The notes below the pieces were generated by a model. It saw only the letters and a program-made list of their open reading frames with translations, searched no databases and was not told the origin of the DNA. The translations under genes were made by a program, and so were the position numbers. 64,000 nt of DNA from Ideonella benzenivorans (lineage in GTDB: Bacteria; Pseudomonadota; Gammaproteobacteria; Burkholderiales; Burkholderiaceae_C). The stretch is taken from NCBI RefSeq assembly GCF_020387415.1, contig NZ_JAGWCB010000007.1, positions 248,001 through 312,000 of the forward strand, written 5' to 3'. The stretch's first letter is position 1. The number at the start of each line of letters is the position of its first letter. Of the stretch, positions 45,015-53,224 are shown in pieces.

Positions 45015-46336
45015 GCGGCTGTCTCCGCCTCGCCCAGCCACTGGTCCAGTCGTGCTTCCAGGTCCAATTCCATGAGGAAGAGATTGCGCATACGGAAGGA
45101 CATGCCGGCCGGTAACAGAATGCGGTCGGACAAGACGGCTGTCGCTTCATCGCCGTCCTGTTCTTCGCTCTCTTCCCCTGCTGCGCCGTCGAAGGCCATA
45201 CCAGGCACGATCTCCGCGTCGCTCAGCCGCAGCACACGACCGTCTCGGGCTACGAGCTGGGCCAGCACCTGCTGATGTTCCCCCCGAGCTATTTCGCGAC
45301 AGAACTGCAAGCCGGCCGGGTGGTAGTTGCCGTGCTCGGCTCCGGTGAGGAATTGCTCGGCAGCCGCCTGTGCGGCCGCTAGGGCTCTACCCACCGTGGT
45401 GGGCGGCGGCGCAGTCAGTCGAAGCGCGTGGCCCGCCGGCCCCATTACACGTTCACATGCATCAAGCACGGCTAGGGCAGCGTCGCGTGCGCGGAAAAAA
45501 CTCGCGCCAGCGTGAAGATCAGCCCAATGCTCAGGTGAAAACTCCTCCGGAGCGTGCACGTCCCAGCCTGACGTCGGCTCGTCCTGCAGCCGGCGCACCC
45601 AGGCTAGCGCCGCGCGGCGGCGAATGGAATTCGCGTCGCTGCGAGCCGACAGGCGTTCCCTCAGGACCTCGGAGGCACGCGGTGGCAGTGGCGCCAGCGG
45701 CGTGATTGCTCTCTCGATGGTCGCAATGTGGGCTACCCGCACGGGACTGCCCACCATCCACTTCGCCAACGTGTCTATTAGGCCGCTACCGTGCCAGCAC
45801 GCGGGATATGGGGCGCAAGCCGCTTCGAGAAGCGCCTCGCCCGCCTCGGACACGCAGTAGGCATTGAAGCGCTCACTGTTGGAGTCGACCAGGCCGAGAG
45901 CCAGCAGTGGCTGCACCGCCGACATACGCATCGGTTGGGTGACGTAGAACCCGGGGCGGCGCATCACTTGAAACGTGAGATTGTTGGCGTCTTGCAGCTT
46001 CTGCGCGCCGCGTATTCGCGCATCGCGGCGCTGAGCACCGCTCGACCGCGCCTTGCGCTGCCGCTCCAGCGTTGCCAATGCCATGCGGCAGGCGAGCGCT
46101 TCCACGGCATTCGCCGCCTCAATGTTGGAAACCTGTATGCTTTCACGGGCTTTGGCAGCCGCCGCGATGCCCAGCAACGGCCAAAGCAACTGCCTGCCGG
46201 TCCAGATACTGCCCATGCCCGGCACCGCCAGTTCGTTGAACTGCCGCACCGCAGCGCCGACATCCAGTGTGCGGACTCGCCGGGCCGCGACCAAGCCATC
46301 CGGCCCCATGAGGCCCCATGGAGTGGATGGATTCAT
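45011..46336 (-). CDS. Unknown 441-aa protein, first gene of the candidate defence operon
   Basis: No family was recognised. The sequence is mostly alpha-helical in appearance and has no signal peptide or membrane segment. Residues of about 119-172 (FQVMRRPGFYVTQPMRMSAV, then ALGLVDSNSERFNAYCVSEAG) look like a winged-helix fold. A short acidic stretch (AAGEESEEQDGDEA) lies near the C-terminus. It is translated first, with its stop overlapping the Tdp1-like ATG. A DNA-binding or specificity subunit is a guess from context. Confidence 0.75.
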   Translation of the reverse strand: MNPSTPWGLMGPDGLVAARRVRTLDVGAAVRQFNELAVPGMGSIWTGRQLLWPLLGIAAAAKARESIQVSNIEAANAVEALACRMALATLERQRKARSSGAQRRDARIRGAQKLQDANNLTFQVMRRPGFYVTQPMRMSAVQPLLALGLVDSNSERFNAYCVSEAGEALLEAACAPYPACWHGSGLIDTLAKWMVGSPVRVAHIATIERAITPLAPLPPRASEVLRERLSARSDANSIRRRAALAWVRRLQDEPTSGWDVHAPEEFSPEHWADLHAGASFFRARDAALAVLDACERVMGPAGHALRLTAPPPTTVGRALAAAQAAAEQFLTGAEHGNYHPAGLQFCREIARGEHQQVLAQLVARDGRVLRLSDAEIVPGMAFDGAAGEESEEQDGDEATAVLSDRILLPAGMSFRMRNLFLMELDLEARLDQWLGEAETAA

Positions 46337-46613
46337 CGCGTGGCGGCTCTCAACATTGGCTGTAGCACAAAGAGACGTTGCTGCGTGCTTGCAAAAAAGG
46401 GAGCAGGAAGCGAATCGCTGTCGCGCCTCCTCGCACGAAGGCGCGGTGTTGAGAAGGCGACCTCCCGGTTCGCTATTACGTTTTGTAGCACGGTGCCCTG
46501 GCAGGCCGCTTCATGCTCGTCATCTCAAATGTTGACTGTCTACTTTCCAGCCATCTATTGACGCTTCCCGAAGGACTGCTCCCGGTCGAAAGCCGTCTCC
46601 ACCAAGCACGATC

Positions 46614-47618
46614 TCACATCCGCACCACCACCTTGCCGAAGGCCCCCCGGGCCAGGTGCGCAAACGCTGCCGGCACCTCCTCGAAGCCATACTCGGCGGC
46701 AATCACCGGTTGCAGCCGATTGAGGTCCACCGCGCGGACCAGGTCTTCCAGCGCGCGGCGGTGGCCCACGCTGATGCCCTGCACCACGGCGCGCTGCAGC
46801 AGGGCGTCGTAGGTGGAGGCGGTGAACTCGCCGCCGTCCAGCACGCCGATCATGGACAGACGGCCGCCCTGGGCCAGCACGGCCATGGAGCGCGCGACGT
46901 TGGCGCCGCCCACGGTTTCCAGCACCTGATCCACGCCGTGCCCGCCGGTGAGGCGGCGGATCTCTGCCGGCCAGTCGCTGTCGCGCGCCAGGGCGTGGTG
47001 GGCGCCCAGCGCCTGCGCGCGCTCGCGCTTGTCCGCGCTGCCGGAGACCACGATGGCCTGCGCCCCGTGCAAGCGGGCCAACTGCACGCCGAACAACGCG
47101 ACCCCGCCGGTGCCGTGGACGAGCACAGTCTGGCCGGCGCGCAGTCCGCCCTGTTCCACCAAGGCGAACCAGGCGGTCAGCCCGGCGCAGGGCAGGGTGC
47201 TGGCTTGCACGGCGGACGCGCTGGCCGGCGCGGCCACCAGCCATTGCGCATCCAGCAGCACATGCGAGGCCAGGCCGCCCGGCCCCGGCGCCCCGAGGAT
47301 GGTCACGTCGGCAGGCGCCTGCCCGTCGATCCACCCGCCGACAAAGGTGCTGATGACCCGCTCGCCACCTTGCCAGCGGTGCACCCCGGCCCCCACGGCC
47401 GCGACCGTGCCCGCAAAGTCCGACGCCGGCACCAGCGGATGTGGCATGCCGCGGCCGTAGCTGCCGGTGGTGACCATCAGGTCGCGGTAGTTCAGGGCCG
47501 CGGCCTCCACCCGCACCAGCACCTGGCCGGGGCCGGGCAGGGGCAGAGGGGATTCGATGCAGCTCAGATGCTCCAGGCCCGGGGCCGTGAGTTGCCATTG
47601 GCGCAGCAGTTCGCTCAT
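46614..47618 (-). CDS. NAD(P)-dependent alcohol dehydrogenase/quinone oxidoreductase (MDR family)
   Basis: A 334-aa medium-chain dehydrogenase. The N-terminal GroES-like part has VEAAALNYRDLMVTTGSYG and PLVPASDFAGTVAAVG. The cofactor fold shows LVHGTGGVALFGVQLA. The structural-zinc Cys cluster is absent, as in zinc-independent members. AAGGAA lies upstream of the ATG. It diverges from a LysR gene, its probable regulator. The substrate is unknown. Confidence 0.9.
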   Translation of the reverse strand: MSELLRQWQLTAPGLEHLSCIESPLPLPGPGQVLVRVEAAALNYRDLMVTTGSYGRGMPHPLVPASDFAGTVAAVGAGVHRWQGGERVISTFVGGWIDGQAPADVTILGAPGPGGLASHVLLDAQWLVAAPASASAVQASTLPCAGLTAWFALVEQGGLRAGQTVLVHGTGGVALFGVQLARLHGAQAIVVSGSADKRERAQALGAHHALARDSDWPAEIRRLTGGHGVDQVLETVGGANVARSMAVLAQGGRLSMIGVLDGGEFTASTYDALLQRAVVQGISVGHRRALEDLVRAVDLNRLQPVIAAEYGFEEVPAAFAHLARGAFGKVVVRM

Positions 47619-47687
47619 GGGATGTTCCTTGGAAAGACAACGGAGCGAGATGCTATTGATTCCACCGGCGGCGCAGTGAAGCCATTT

Positions 47688-47699
47688 ATTCCGTGGAAT
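47688..47699. promoter_or_regulatory. Inverted repeat between the dehydrogenase and LysR genes
   Basis: ATTCC-GT-GGAAT is a perfect 5-bp inverted repeat in the 99-bp divergent gap, and a further ATTCCAC lies at 47660. Sites of this kind suit a LysR regulator. Immediately downstream the 10-mer AATGGCGCCA is repeated with one base between, creating two possible start codons for the LysR gene. Confidence 0.35.
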
Positions 47700-47717
47700 G
47701 GCGCCACAATGGCGCCA

Positions 47718-48644
47718 ATGAGCGAACGTCTGAACGGCATTGAAGCCTTCGCCGCCGCGGTAGAAACCGGCAACTTCGCCCTGGCGGCGCAGCGGCTGGG
47801 GCTGACGCGTTCGGCCGTGGGCAAGAGCGTGGCGCGGCTGGAGGCACGGCTGGGCACGCGCCTGTTCCACCGCACCACCCGCAGCCAGAGCCTGACCGAG
47901 GACGGGCTGGCCTATTACGAGCGTTGCCGCCGGGCGCTGGCCGAATTGGAGGCGGCCGATGCCGCCCTGGAGGCCGGCCGGCTCACACCCTCCGGGCGGC
48001 TGCGCATCACCATGCCCGAGCTGCTGGGCCGGGTGCTGGTGGCGCCCCTGCTGTTGGAGCTGGGGGCGCAGTACCCGGCGCTGTCCTTCGACGCTTCTTT
48101 CAACGATCGGCGGGTGGACCTGGTGGAAGAGGGCGTGGACCTGGCCGTCCGCAGCGGCCCGCTGGACGACAGCACGGCCCTGGCGGCCCGAGCGCTGGGA
48201 CATCAGTGGATGGGCATGTTTGCCGCACCGGCGTACCTGGCCGCGCACGGCCGGCCCGCCAGCCTGGAGGCCCTGCTCGCCCAGGCGTCCGCGCACCGCT
48301 TCGTCGGCTATGTGCGCGACAGCGGCCGGCATCCCTGGCAGTTCCGGGATGCCAAGGGCCAGGCGGTGGCGTTCACCCCGCCCAGCCAGTTCGACTTCGG
48401 CTGCAACAGCCTGGAGATTGCGGCCCTGGCGGCCGCCCAGGGGGCCGGCATTGCGCGGCTGCCGGTCTGGCTGGTGCGGGAGGCGCTGGACCAGGGCCGC
48501 CTGGTGCGGGTGTTCAACGAGCCGCAGGCCTTCGGCTACGCCGTCCATGCCGTGTGGCCGCACGCCCGCGCCATGCCGCTGAAGACGCGGGTGCTGATCG
48601 ACCTGCTGGTCGAGCGCCTGGTGCCGGCGCTGGCTGTGCGTTGA
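47718..48644 (+). CDS. LysR family transcriptional regulator
   Basis: A 308-aa LysR protein. The N-terminal winged helix reads RLNGIEAFAAAVETGNFALAAQ with RSAVGKSVARLEARLG and LFHRTTRS. The effector domain starts near LRITMPELLGRVLVAPLL. An ATG at 47709 would add three residues; the duplicated 10-bp repeat makes the choice uncertain. It diverges from the alcohol dehydrogenase and probably controls it. Confidence 0.93.
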   Translation: MSERLNGIEAFAAAVETGNFALAAQRLGLTRSAVGKSVARLEARLGTRLFHRTTRSQSLTEDGLAYYERCRRALAELEAADAALEAGRLTPSGRLRITMPELLGRVLVAPLLLELGAQYPALSFDASFNDRRVDLVEEGVDLAVRSGPLDDSTALAARALGHQWMGMFAAPAYLAAHGRPASLEALLAQASAHRFVGYVRDSGRHPWQFRDAKGQAVAFTPPSQFDFGCNSLEIAALAAAQGAGIARLPVWLVREALDQGRLVRVFNEPQAFGYAVHAVWPHARAMPLKTRVLIDLLVERLVPALAVR

Positions 48645-48652
48645 GGGGCGGG

Positions 48653-48976
48653 TCAGCGCTGAGCTTGCAGGTCAATTTCCACCTGGCCGTCGTCGGTCAG
48701 GCGCAGCGGGTATTCGTCCAGCGCGCAGCCTTCGGGCCGCAGGCCTTCACCGTTGCGTCCGTCGAACACCCAGCCATGCACGGTGCAGGTCAGGGTGCGA
48801 CCGTTGAACTGCGAGTTGTTGACCAGCGACTGCTGCTCATGCGGGCACAGGCCGGTGAAGGCGCGGGGCTGGCCGCCGTCAGGCCAGATGACCAGCACCT
48901 CGTGGCCGTCGAGCAGGAAAGGCACGGCCTCACCTTCGCCCAGGTAGCGCTGCTTGCACAGGGTTTGAAAGGCCAT
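48653..48976 (-). CDS. Small Rieske (2Fe-2S) protein, second copy
   Basis: A 107-aa Rieske ferredoxin-like protein with ligands in LCPHEQQSL (Cys-x-His) and CTVHGWVFD (Cys-x-x-His). It shares layout and start (MAFQTLCKQ) with the protein at 39923 but has diverged strongly. It is convergent with the LysR gene, ending 8 bp from its stop. The electron partner is unknown. Confidence 0.9.
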   Translation of the reverse strand: MAFQTLCKQRYLGEGEAVPFLLDGHEVLVIWPDGGQPRAFTGLCPHEQQSLVNNSQFNGRTLTCTVHGWVFDGRNGEGLRPEGCALDEYPLRLTDDGQVEIDLQAQR

Positions 48977-49107
48977 GGTGTCGCTGCTCCTCGCCTTGCC
49001 TGGGGGCTGGGCCGTCAGCGCGGTCGCGCTGTCGGCAAGCCGACAAACCCAGGGTGTGAAGCGAGCGCAGCAAAAGCCGCGCCAGCTGCTGTGGCGATCC
49101 GCGCGGG

Positions 49108-50334
49108 CTAAGGCCTGGGGGGGGCCGCGTCGGCCTCCGCCTCCGGCCAGAGGGCGGGAAAGAGAAAACGCAGGGCATCCAGGGGGATGCCGAAGCGCAC
49201 CGGCCCGCGGGGCGAATCAGAGCGCAACAGGCCCGCGTCCAGCAGCTTGCCGATCAGGGTGGTGGCGGTGCGTTCGCCCAGACCGCTCATGCTGGCAAAG
49301 TCCCCGCGGGAGACCTCCCCTTGCGTGGCAAAGAGATAGTGCAGCGGCCGCAGGGCCTCCCTGCGCAGCCCGCGTTTGACGACATGCTCTTCGTGGGCCA
49401 GCAGCGCACCCAGGCGGTCCTGCATGTCACGCAGGTTCAGCATGCGGGACATGAAGCGCACCTGGTCCAGGCAGATGCCGATGAAGAACGCGATCCAGGC
49501 CAGCAGCATGCGCTCGCTGAGATGCCCTCGGCCATCCAGGTCCCCCATGCGTGGCATGTCGGCATTGCCCAGGGCTTCGCTGTAGTGCTCGGCCTGGCGG
49601 GCCAGGCCCCGCAAGGGTGACCAGAGACCGCCGGTCAGTTCCAGGGCGCCCAGCACGGCCAAACTGTGCAAGCGGGCGGTACGGCCATTGCCGTCGGCAA
49701 AGGGATGGATCCAGACCAGGCGGTGATGCGCCGCGGCGGCGGCGACGATCTGCAATTCGCCACGCCGGGCTTGCCCATACACGGTGGACCAGCGCGCCAG
49801 CAGATCGGGCAGTGCCGCGGCAGCCGGGGCGACATGGTTCTTGATGCGGACCTCTCGCGTGCGGATTTCGCCCGGCGTCACCACCAGGGCCTCACTGACC
49901 GCACCCTGCGGGTCGTGCAGCCGGACGATCCTGTCGGCGTCGCTGAGCTGTCCAAACAGGTGGTGGTGGATGCGGCAGAGGAAATCCGGCGCGTAGGCTT
50001 GGGCCACGCTGACCGGCTCCGCGTGGATCCATTGCTCGGTGGCGATGTGGGCCAGCGCCAGACGCTGGAGGCGGGCTTTTTCAGCGTTGGTGGAGAAGTC
50101 CTGGGACAGGGCTTGTTGGATCTCCAGCGGTCGGGTGTGCTCGCCCTCGATCTTGTTGGAGTAGTACGAGTTCATCGACCGCAGCAGCCGGGCCAACTCC
50201 TGGCTGACGCCGTTCTGGCAGGCACCGGTCAGGCGAGCGGCTTCGGTGCGAAGGTCGTGCGCCAAGCCCAGCACCTCGTCCGCCTGCCCGTCCCGCGGCA
50301 GCAGCGGCTCCATTTGCGAGGGGTGGTCGTACAT
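49108..50334 (-). CDS. Fic family protein (class II, N-terminal inhibitory helix) with winged-helix C-terminus
   Basis: Predicted AMP- or nucleotide-transferase. From MYDHPSQ the protein has 408 aa. The Fic motif is HPFADGNGRTAR at 210-221 with catalytic His210. The inhibitory (S/T)xxxE(G/N) motif is Ser59-Gly64 (SNKIEG), placing it in the auto-inhibited class II group. A C-terminal winged helix (ATQGEVSRGDFASMSGLGERTATTL, in two halves) suggests DNA binding. A first in-frame start at 50358 falls inside a palindrome, so 50334 is preferred. Confidence 0.88.
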   Translation of the reverse strand: MYDHPSQMEPLLPRDGQADEVLGLAHDLRTEAARLTGACQNGVSQELARLLRSMNSYYSNKIEGEHTRPLEIQQALSQDFSTNAEKARLQRLALAHIATEQWIHAEPVSVAQAYAPDFLCRIHHHLFGQLSDADRIVRLHDPQGAVSEALVVTPGEIRTREVRIKNHVAPAAAALPDLLARWSTVYGQARRGELQIVAAAAAHHRLVWIHPFADGNGRTARLHSLAVLGALELTGGLWSPLRGLARQAEHYSEALGNADMPRMGDLDGRGHLSERMLLAWIAFFIGICLDQVRFMSRMLNLRDMQDRLGALLAHEEHVVKRGLRREALRPLHYLFATQGEVSRGDFASMSGLGERTATTLIGKLLDAGLLRSDSPRGPVRFGIPLDALRFLFPALWPEAEADAAPPRP

Positions 50335-50346
50335 GCGCCATATTTT

Positions 50347-50367
50347 GCGTATTACCAATGAATACGC
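50347..50367. promoter_or_regulatory. Palindromic operator at the Fic gene
   Basis: Perfect inverted repeat GCGTATT-N7-AATACGC, just upstream of the chosen Fic start and covering the alternative one. The flanking DNA to 50400 is strikingly AT-rich for this genome, fitting a promoter. Self-repression through the Fic winged helix is a reasonable guess. Confidence 0.6.
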
Positions 50368-50448
50368 AAGTGGTTGATTTTTTTTATTTTATTGAATCAA
50401 TTGCGGAAAGAATTGCGGATCCATCTTCGCGCACGGGACGCCGGTCAA

Positions 50449-51783
50449 TCAGTCGCCCGAACCAGCCGCCGCCGCTCGCAGCTTGTCCTTCTTGCTCGGC
50501 CGCTTGCCCTTGATGCCGCCGCTGGCGGCGCCGGCCGGGGCGGTCTCGGTCACGCCGAAGCCGGCGATGCGCTCGCGCGGCACGCGGTGGCCTTGGCGCT
50601 TTTCGATCAGGCGGAAATGCGCCTCGGTGGCGGGGCTGATGAAGCTGATGGCCAGGCCGCTGGCGCCGGCGCGGGCGGTGCGGCCGATGCGGTGCACATA
50701 GTCCACCGCAGCGCGGGGCAGGTCGTAGTTGACCACCACCGGCAGCTGGGCGATGTCGATGCCGCGCCCGGCCAGGTCGGTGGCCACCAGCACCTGCAGC
50801 TCGCCGGCCTTGAAGGCGGCCAGCAGGCGCGTGCGGGCGCCCTGGCTGGCGTCGCCGTGGAAGGCCTCGGCCGTCAGGCCGGCGCGGCGCAGCTTGTCGG
50901 CCACATGGTCGCAGGCGTAGCGCGTGGCCACGAAGACCATCACCCGGGGCCAGCCCTCCTGGGCGATCAGCTGGCGCAGCAGCGGGGTGCGGCGGGTGCT
51001 GTCCACCTCGATGGCGCGTTCGGTCAGCAAGGGCGCGGCGGCTTCTGCGCCCTGAGGGCCTTCGGTGTCGGCGCTGGCGCCGGGCGCGGGGGCCACGTCC
51101 ACCCGCAGCGGGTCCCGCAGCAGTTGGTGGGCCAGGGCATCCACCTCCGCCGGGAAGGTGGCCGAGAACAGCAGGTTCTGGCGCCGCGCCGGCAGCGCGC
51201 GCAGCACACCGGCCAGTTCGTCGGCAAAGCCGCTGTCCAGCAGGCGATCGGCCTCGTCCAGCACCAGGGTGTGGACGTCGTCCAGGCGCAGGCCGTTGTG
51301 CTCCAGCACGTCCAGCAGCCGCCCCGGGGTGGCCACCACCACGTCGGCACCAGCGCGCAGGGCCATCAGCTGCGGGTTGATGGACACGCCGCCGTACAGC
51401 ACGCTGAGCTTGACCGGTGTGGGCAGGCCCTGGGTGATCTGCTGCAGCGTCTCGCCCACCTGGGCGGCCAGTTCGCGGGTGGGCACCAGCACCAGGGCCT
51501 GGGGCCGGCGCTTGCCGATGGGGGCATGGGCGGCCAGGCGCTGCAGCAGGGGCAGGGCATACGCCAGGGTCTTGCCCGAGCCGGTGGGCGCGCAGGCCAG
51601 CACGTCCTGCCCGGCCAGCGCGGCCGGGATGGCGGCGGTCTGCACCGGGGAGGGGGTGTCCAGACCCAGGGCCTGGACGGCACGCAGCAGACGGGGCGAG
51701 AGCCCGAGGTCGTCCCAGCGGGCCGCGTCCGCGCTTTCAGAGGCTTCGGTCACGGCAGGCGTGTTCTCCGGCGATTCGCTCAC
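50449..51783 (-). CDS. DEAD-box RNA helicase, RhlE-like
   Basis: A 444-aa ATP-dependent RNA helicase. The Q motif region is WDDLGLSPRLLRAVQALGLDTPSPVQ (in two parts), Walker A is APTGSGKT, followed by VPTRELAAQ, VLDEADRLLD, SATF and HRIGRTAR. The short basic C-tail (KGKRPSKKDKLR) resembles RhlE-type proteins. It is coupled by ATGA to the dbpA gene upstream. The role is probably ribosome assembly or RNA remodelling. Confidence 0.92.
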   Translation of the reverse strand: MSESPENTPAVTEASESADAARWDDLGLSPRLLRAVQALGLDTPSPVQTAAIPAALAGQDVLACAPTGSGKTLAYALPLLQRLAAHAPIGKRRPQALVLVPTRELAAQVGETLQQITQGLPTPVKLSVLYGGVSINPQLMALRAGADVVVATPGRLLDVLEHNGLRLDDVHTLVLDEADRLLDSGFADELAGVLRALPARRQNLLFSATFPAEVDALAHQLLRDPLRVDVAPAPGASADTEGPQGAEAAAPLLTERAIEVDSTRRTPLLRQLIAQEGWPRVMVFVATRYACDHVADKLRRAGLTAEAFHGDASQGARTRLLAAFKAGELQVLVATDLAGRGIDIAQLPVVVNYDLPRAAVDYVHRIGRTARAGASGLAISFISPATEAHFRLIEKRQGHRVPRERIAGFGVTETAPAGAASGGIKGKRPSKKDKLRAAAAGSGD

Positions 51784-53195
51784 AGCAGCCTCACCTTCAC
51801 CGCACGGCCCTTGACCTTGCCGGCCGACAGGCCGCGCAGCGCGGCGTCGGCGATGCTGCGCTCCACCGCCACATAGGTGGAGAAGTCGTTGACGTTGATC
51901 TTGCCGATCTTGCTGCCGTCAAAGCCCAGGTCCTTGGTCAGCGCGCCCAGCACGTCGCCGGGGCGGATCTTCTCCTTGCGCCCGCCCAGGATCTGCAGCG
52001 TCACCATCGGAGGCAGCAGGGGCGGGGCGTCGGTGGCGTCGGCCAGCTCGCTCAGCGGGTGCCACTCGCTGGGGCGGCCCTGCATCTCGTCGATGCGGCC
52101 CACGCTGCCCATCTCGTCCAGGCTGGCCAGGCTGAAGGCCCAGCCCTCGGCCTCGGCCCGGCCAGTGCGGCCCACGCGGTGCACATGCACCTCGGGGTCG
52201 GGGGTGATGTCCACGTTGATGACGGCTTCGAGCTGGGCGATGTCCAGGCCGCGGGCGGCCACGTCGGTGGCCACCAGCACGCTGCAGCTGCGGTTGGCAA
52301 AGCGCACCAGCACCTGGTCGCGCTCGCGCTGGTCCAGGTCGCCGTGCAGCTCCAGCGCGGTGAAGCCCTGGGCCTGCAGCACGGCCACCAGGTCGCGGCA
52401 CTGCTGCTTGGTGTTGCAGAAGGCCAGGGTGCTGACCGGGCGGAAGTGCTTGAGCAGCAGGCTCACCGCGTGCAGGCGCTCGCTGTCCTTCACCTCATAG
52501 AACTGCTGGCGGATCTTGGTCTCGGCGTGGCGCTCGGTGAGCTTCACCTCCTTGGGGTCGCGCATGAAGCGCCCGGCCAGCTTGGCCACGCCATCGGGGT
52601 AGGTGGCCGAGAACAGCAGGGTCTGGCGCGCCTTGGGGCAGCGTTCCACCACCTGGGCGATGTCGTCGGCGAAGCCCATGTCCAGCATGCGGTCGGCCTC
52701 GTCCAGCACCAGGGTGTTCAGCGCGTCCAGCGCCAGCGTGTCGCGCGCGAGGTGGTCCAGGATGCGGCCGGGCGTGCCCACCACGATGTGGGCGCCGTGC
52801 GCCAGGCTGGCCAGCTGGTTGCGGATGGGCGCGCCCCCGCACAGGGTCAGGGTCTTGATGTTGTCCTCGGCCCGGGCCAGGCGACGGATCTCCTGCGTCA
52901 CCTGTTCGGCCAGCTCGCGGGTGGGGCACAGCACCAGGGCCTGCACGGCAAAGCGGCGCGGGTTCAGGTTGGCCAGCAGGGGCAGGGTGAAGGCGGCGGT
53001 CTTGCCGCTGCCGGTCTTGGCCTGGGCGATCAGGTCAGCCCCGGCCAGGGCCAGCGGCAGGCTGGCGGCCTGGATGGGCGTCATCGCCAGGTAGCCCAGT
53101 TGGTGCAGATTGGCCTGCATGGCCGGGGGCAGGGGCAGGCTGGCGAAGGAGGCGGCGGCGGGCGCGGGAGCGCCGGTCGTGTCGGTGCGGGTCAT
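51780..53195 (-). CDS. dbpA: ATP-dependent RNA helicase DbpA
   Basis: A 471-aa DEAD-box helicase with the DbpA C-terminal RNA-binding domain that recognises 23S rRNA hairpin 92. Motifs: AKTGSGKT, CPTRELAEQ, VLDEADRMLD, SATYPDG, VHRVGRTGR. The C-terminal domain shows IRPGDVLGALTKDLGF, IGKINVNDFSTYVAVER and KGRAVKVRLL. The ATG at 53195 fits the family length. It acts in large-subunit maturation. Confidence 0.94.
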   Translation of the reverse strand: MTRTDTTGAPAPAAASFASLPLPPAMQANLHQLGYLAMTPIQAASLPLALAGADLIAQAKTGSGKTAAFTLPLLANLNPRRFAVQALVLCPTRELAEQVTQEIRRLARAEDNIKTLTLCGGAPIRNQLASLAHGAHIVVGTPGRILDHLARDTLALDALNTLVLDEADRMLDMGFADDIAQVVERCPKARQTLLFSATYPDGVAKLAGRFMRDPKEVKLTERHAETKIRQQFYEVKDSERLHAVSLLLKHFRPVSTLAFCNTKQQCRDLVAVLQAQGFTALELHGDLDQRERDQVLVRFANRSCSVLVATDVAARGLDIAQLEAVINVDITPDPEVHVHRVGRTGRAEAEGWAFSLASLDEMGSVGRIDEMQGRPSEWHPLSELADATDAPPLLPPMVTLQILGGRKEKIRPGDVLGALTKDLGFDGSKIGKINVNDFSTYVAVERSIADAALRGLSAGKVKGRAVKVRLL

Positions 53196-53224
53196 GCACG
53201 ATTGTCCGCTGTGTCGACCCATCC

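Noticed and set aside
46337-46613. Insertion-site repeats or an integrase remnant at the right end of the helicase operon
   Set aside because: No direct repeat matching the left end near 40320-40392, no tRNA and no integrase-like frame was found; the gap may hold the operon promoter but no clear pair of hexamers stood out.
46656-47708. N-terminal extension of the LysR frame through the dehydrogenase gene
   Set aside because: It is antisense to a well-supported dehydrogenase; LysR homology begins only at about 47718.
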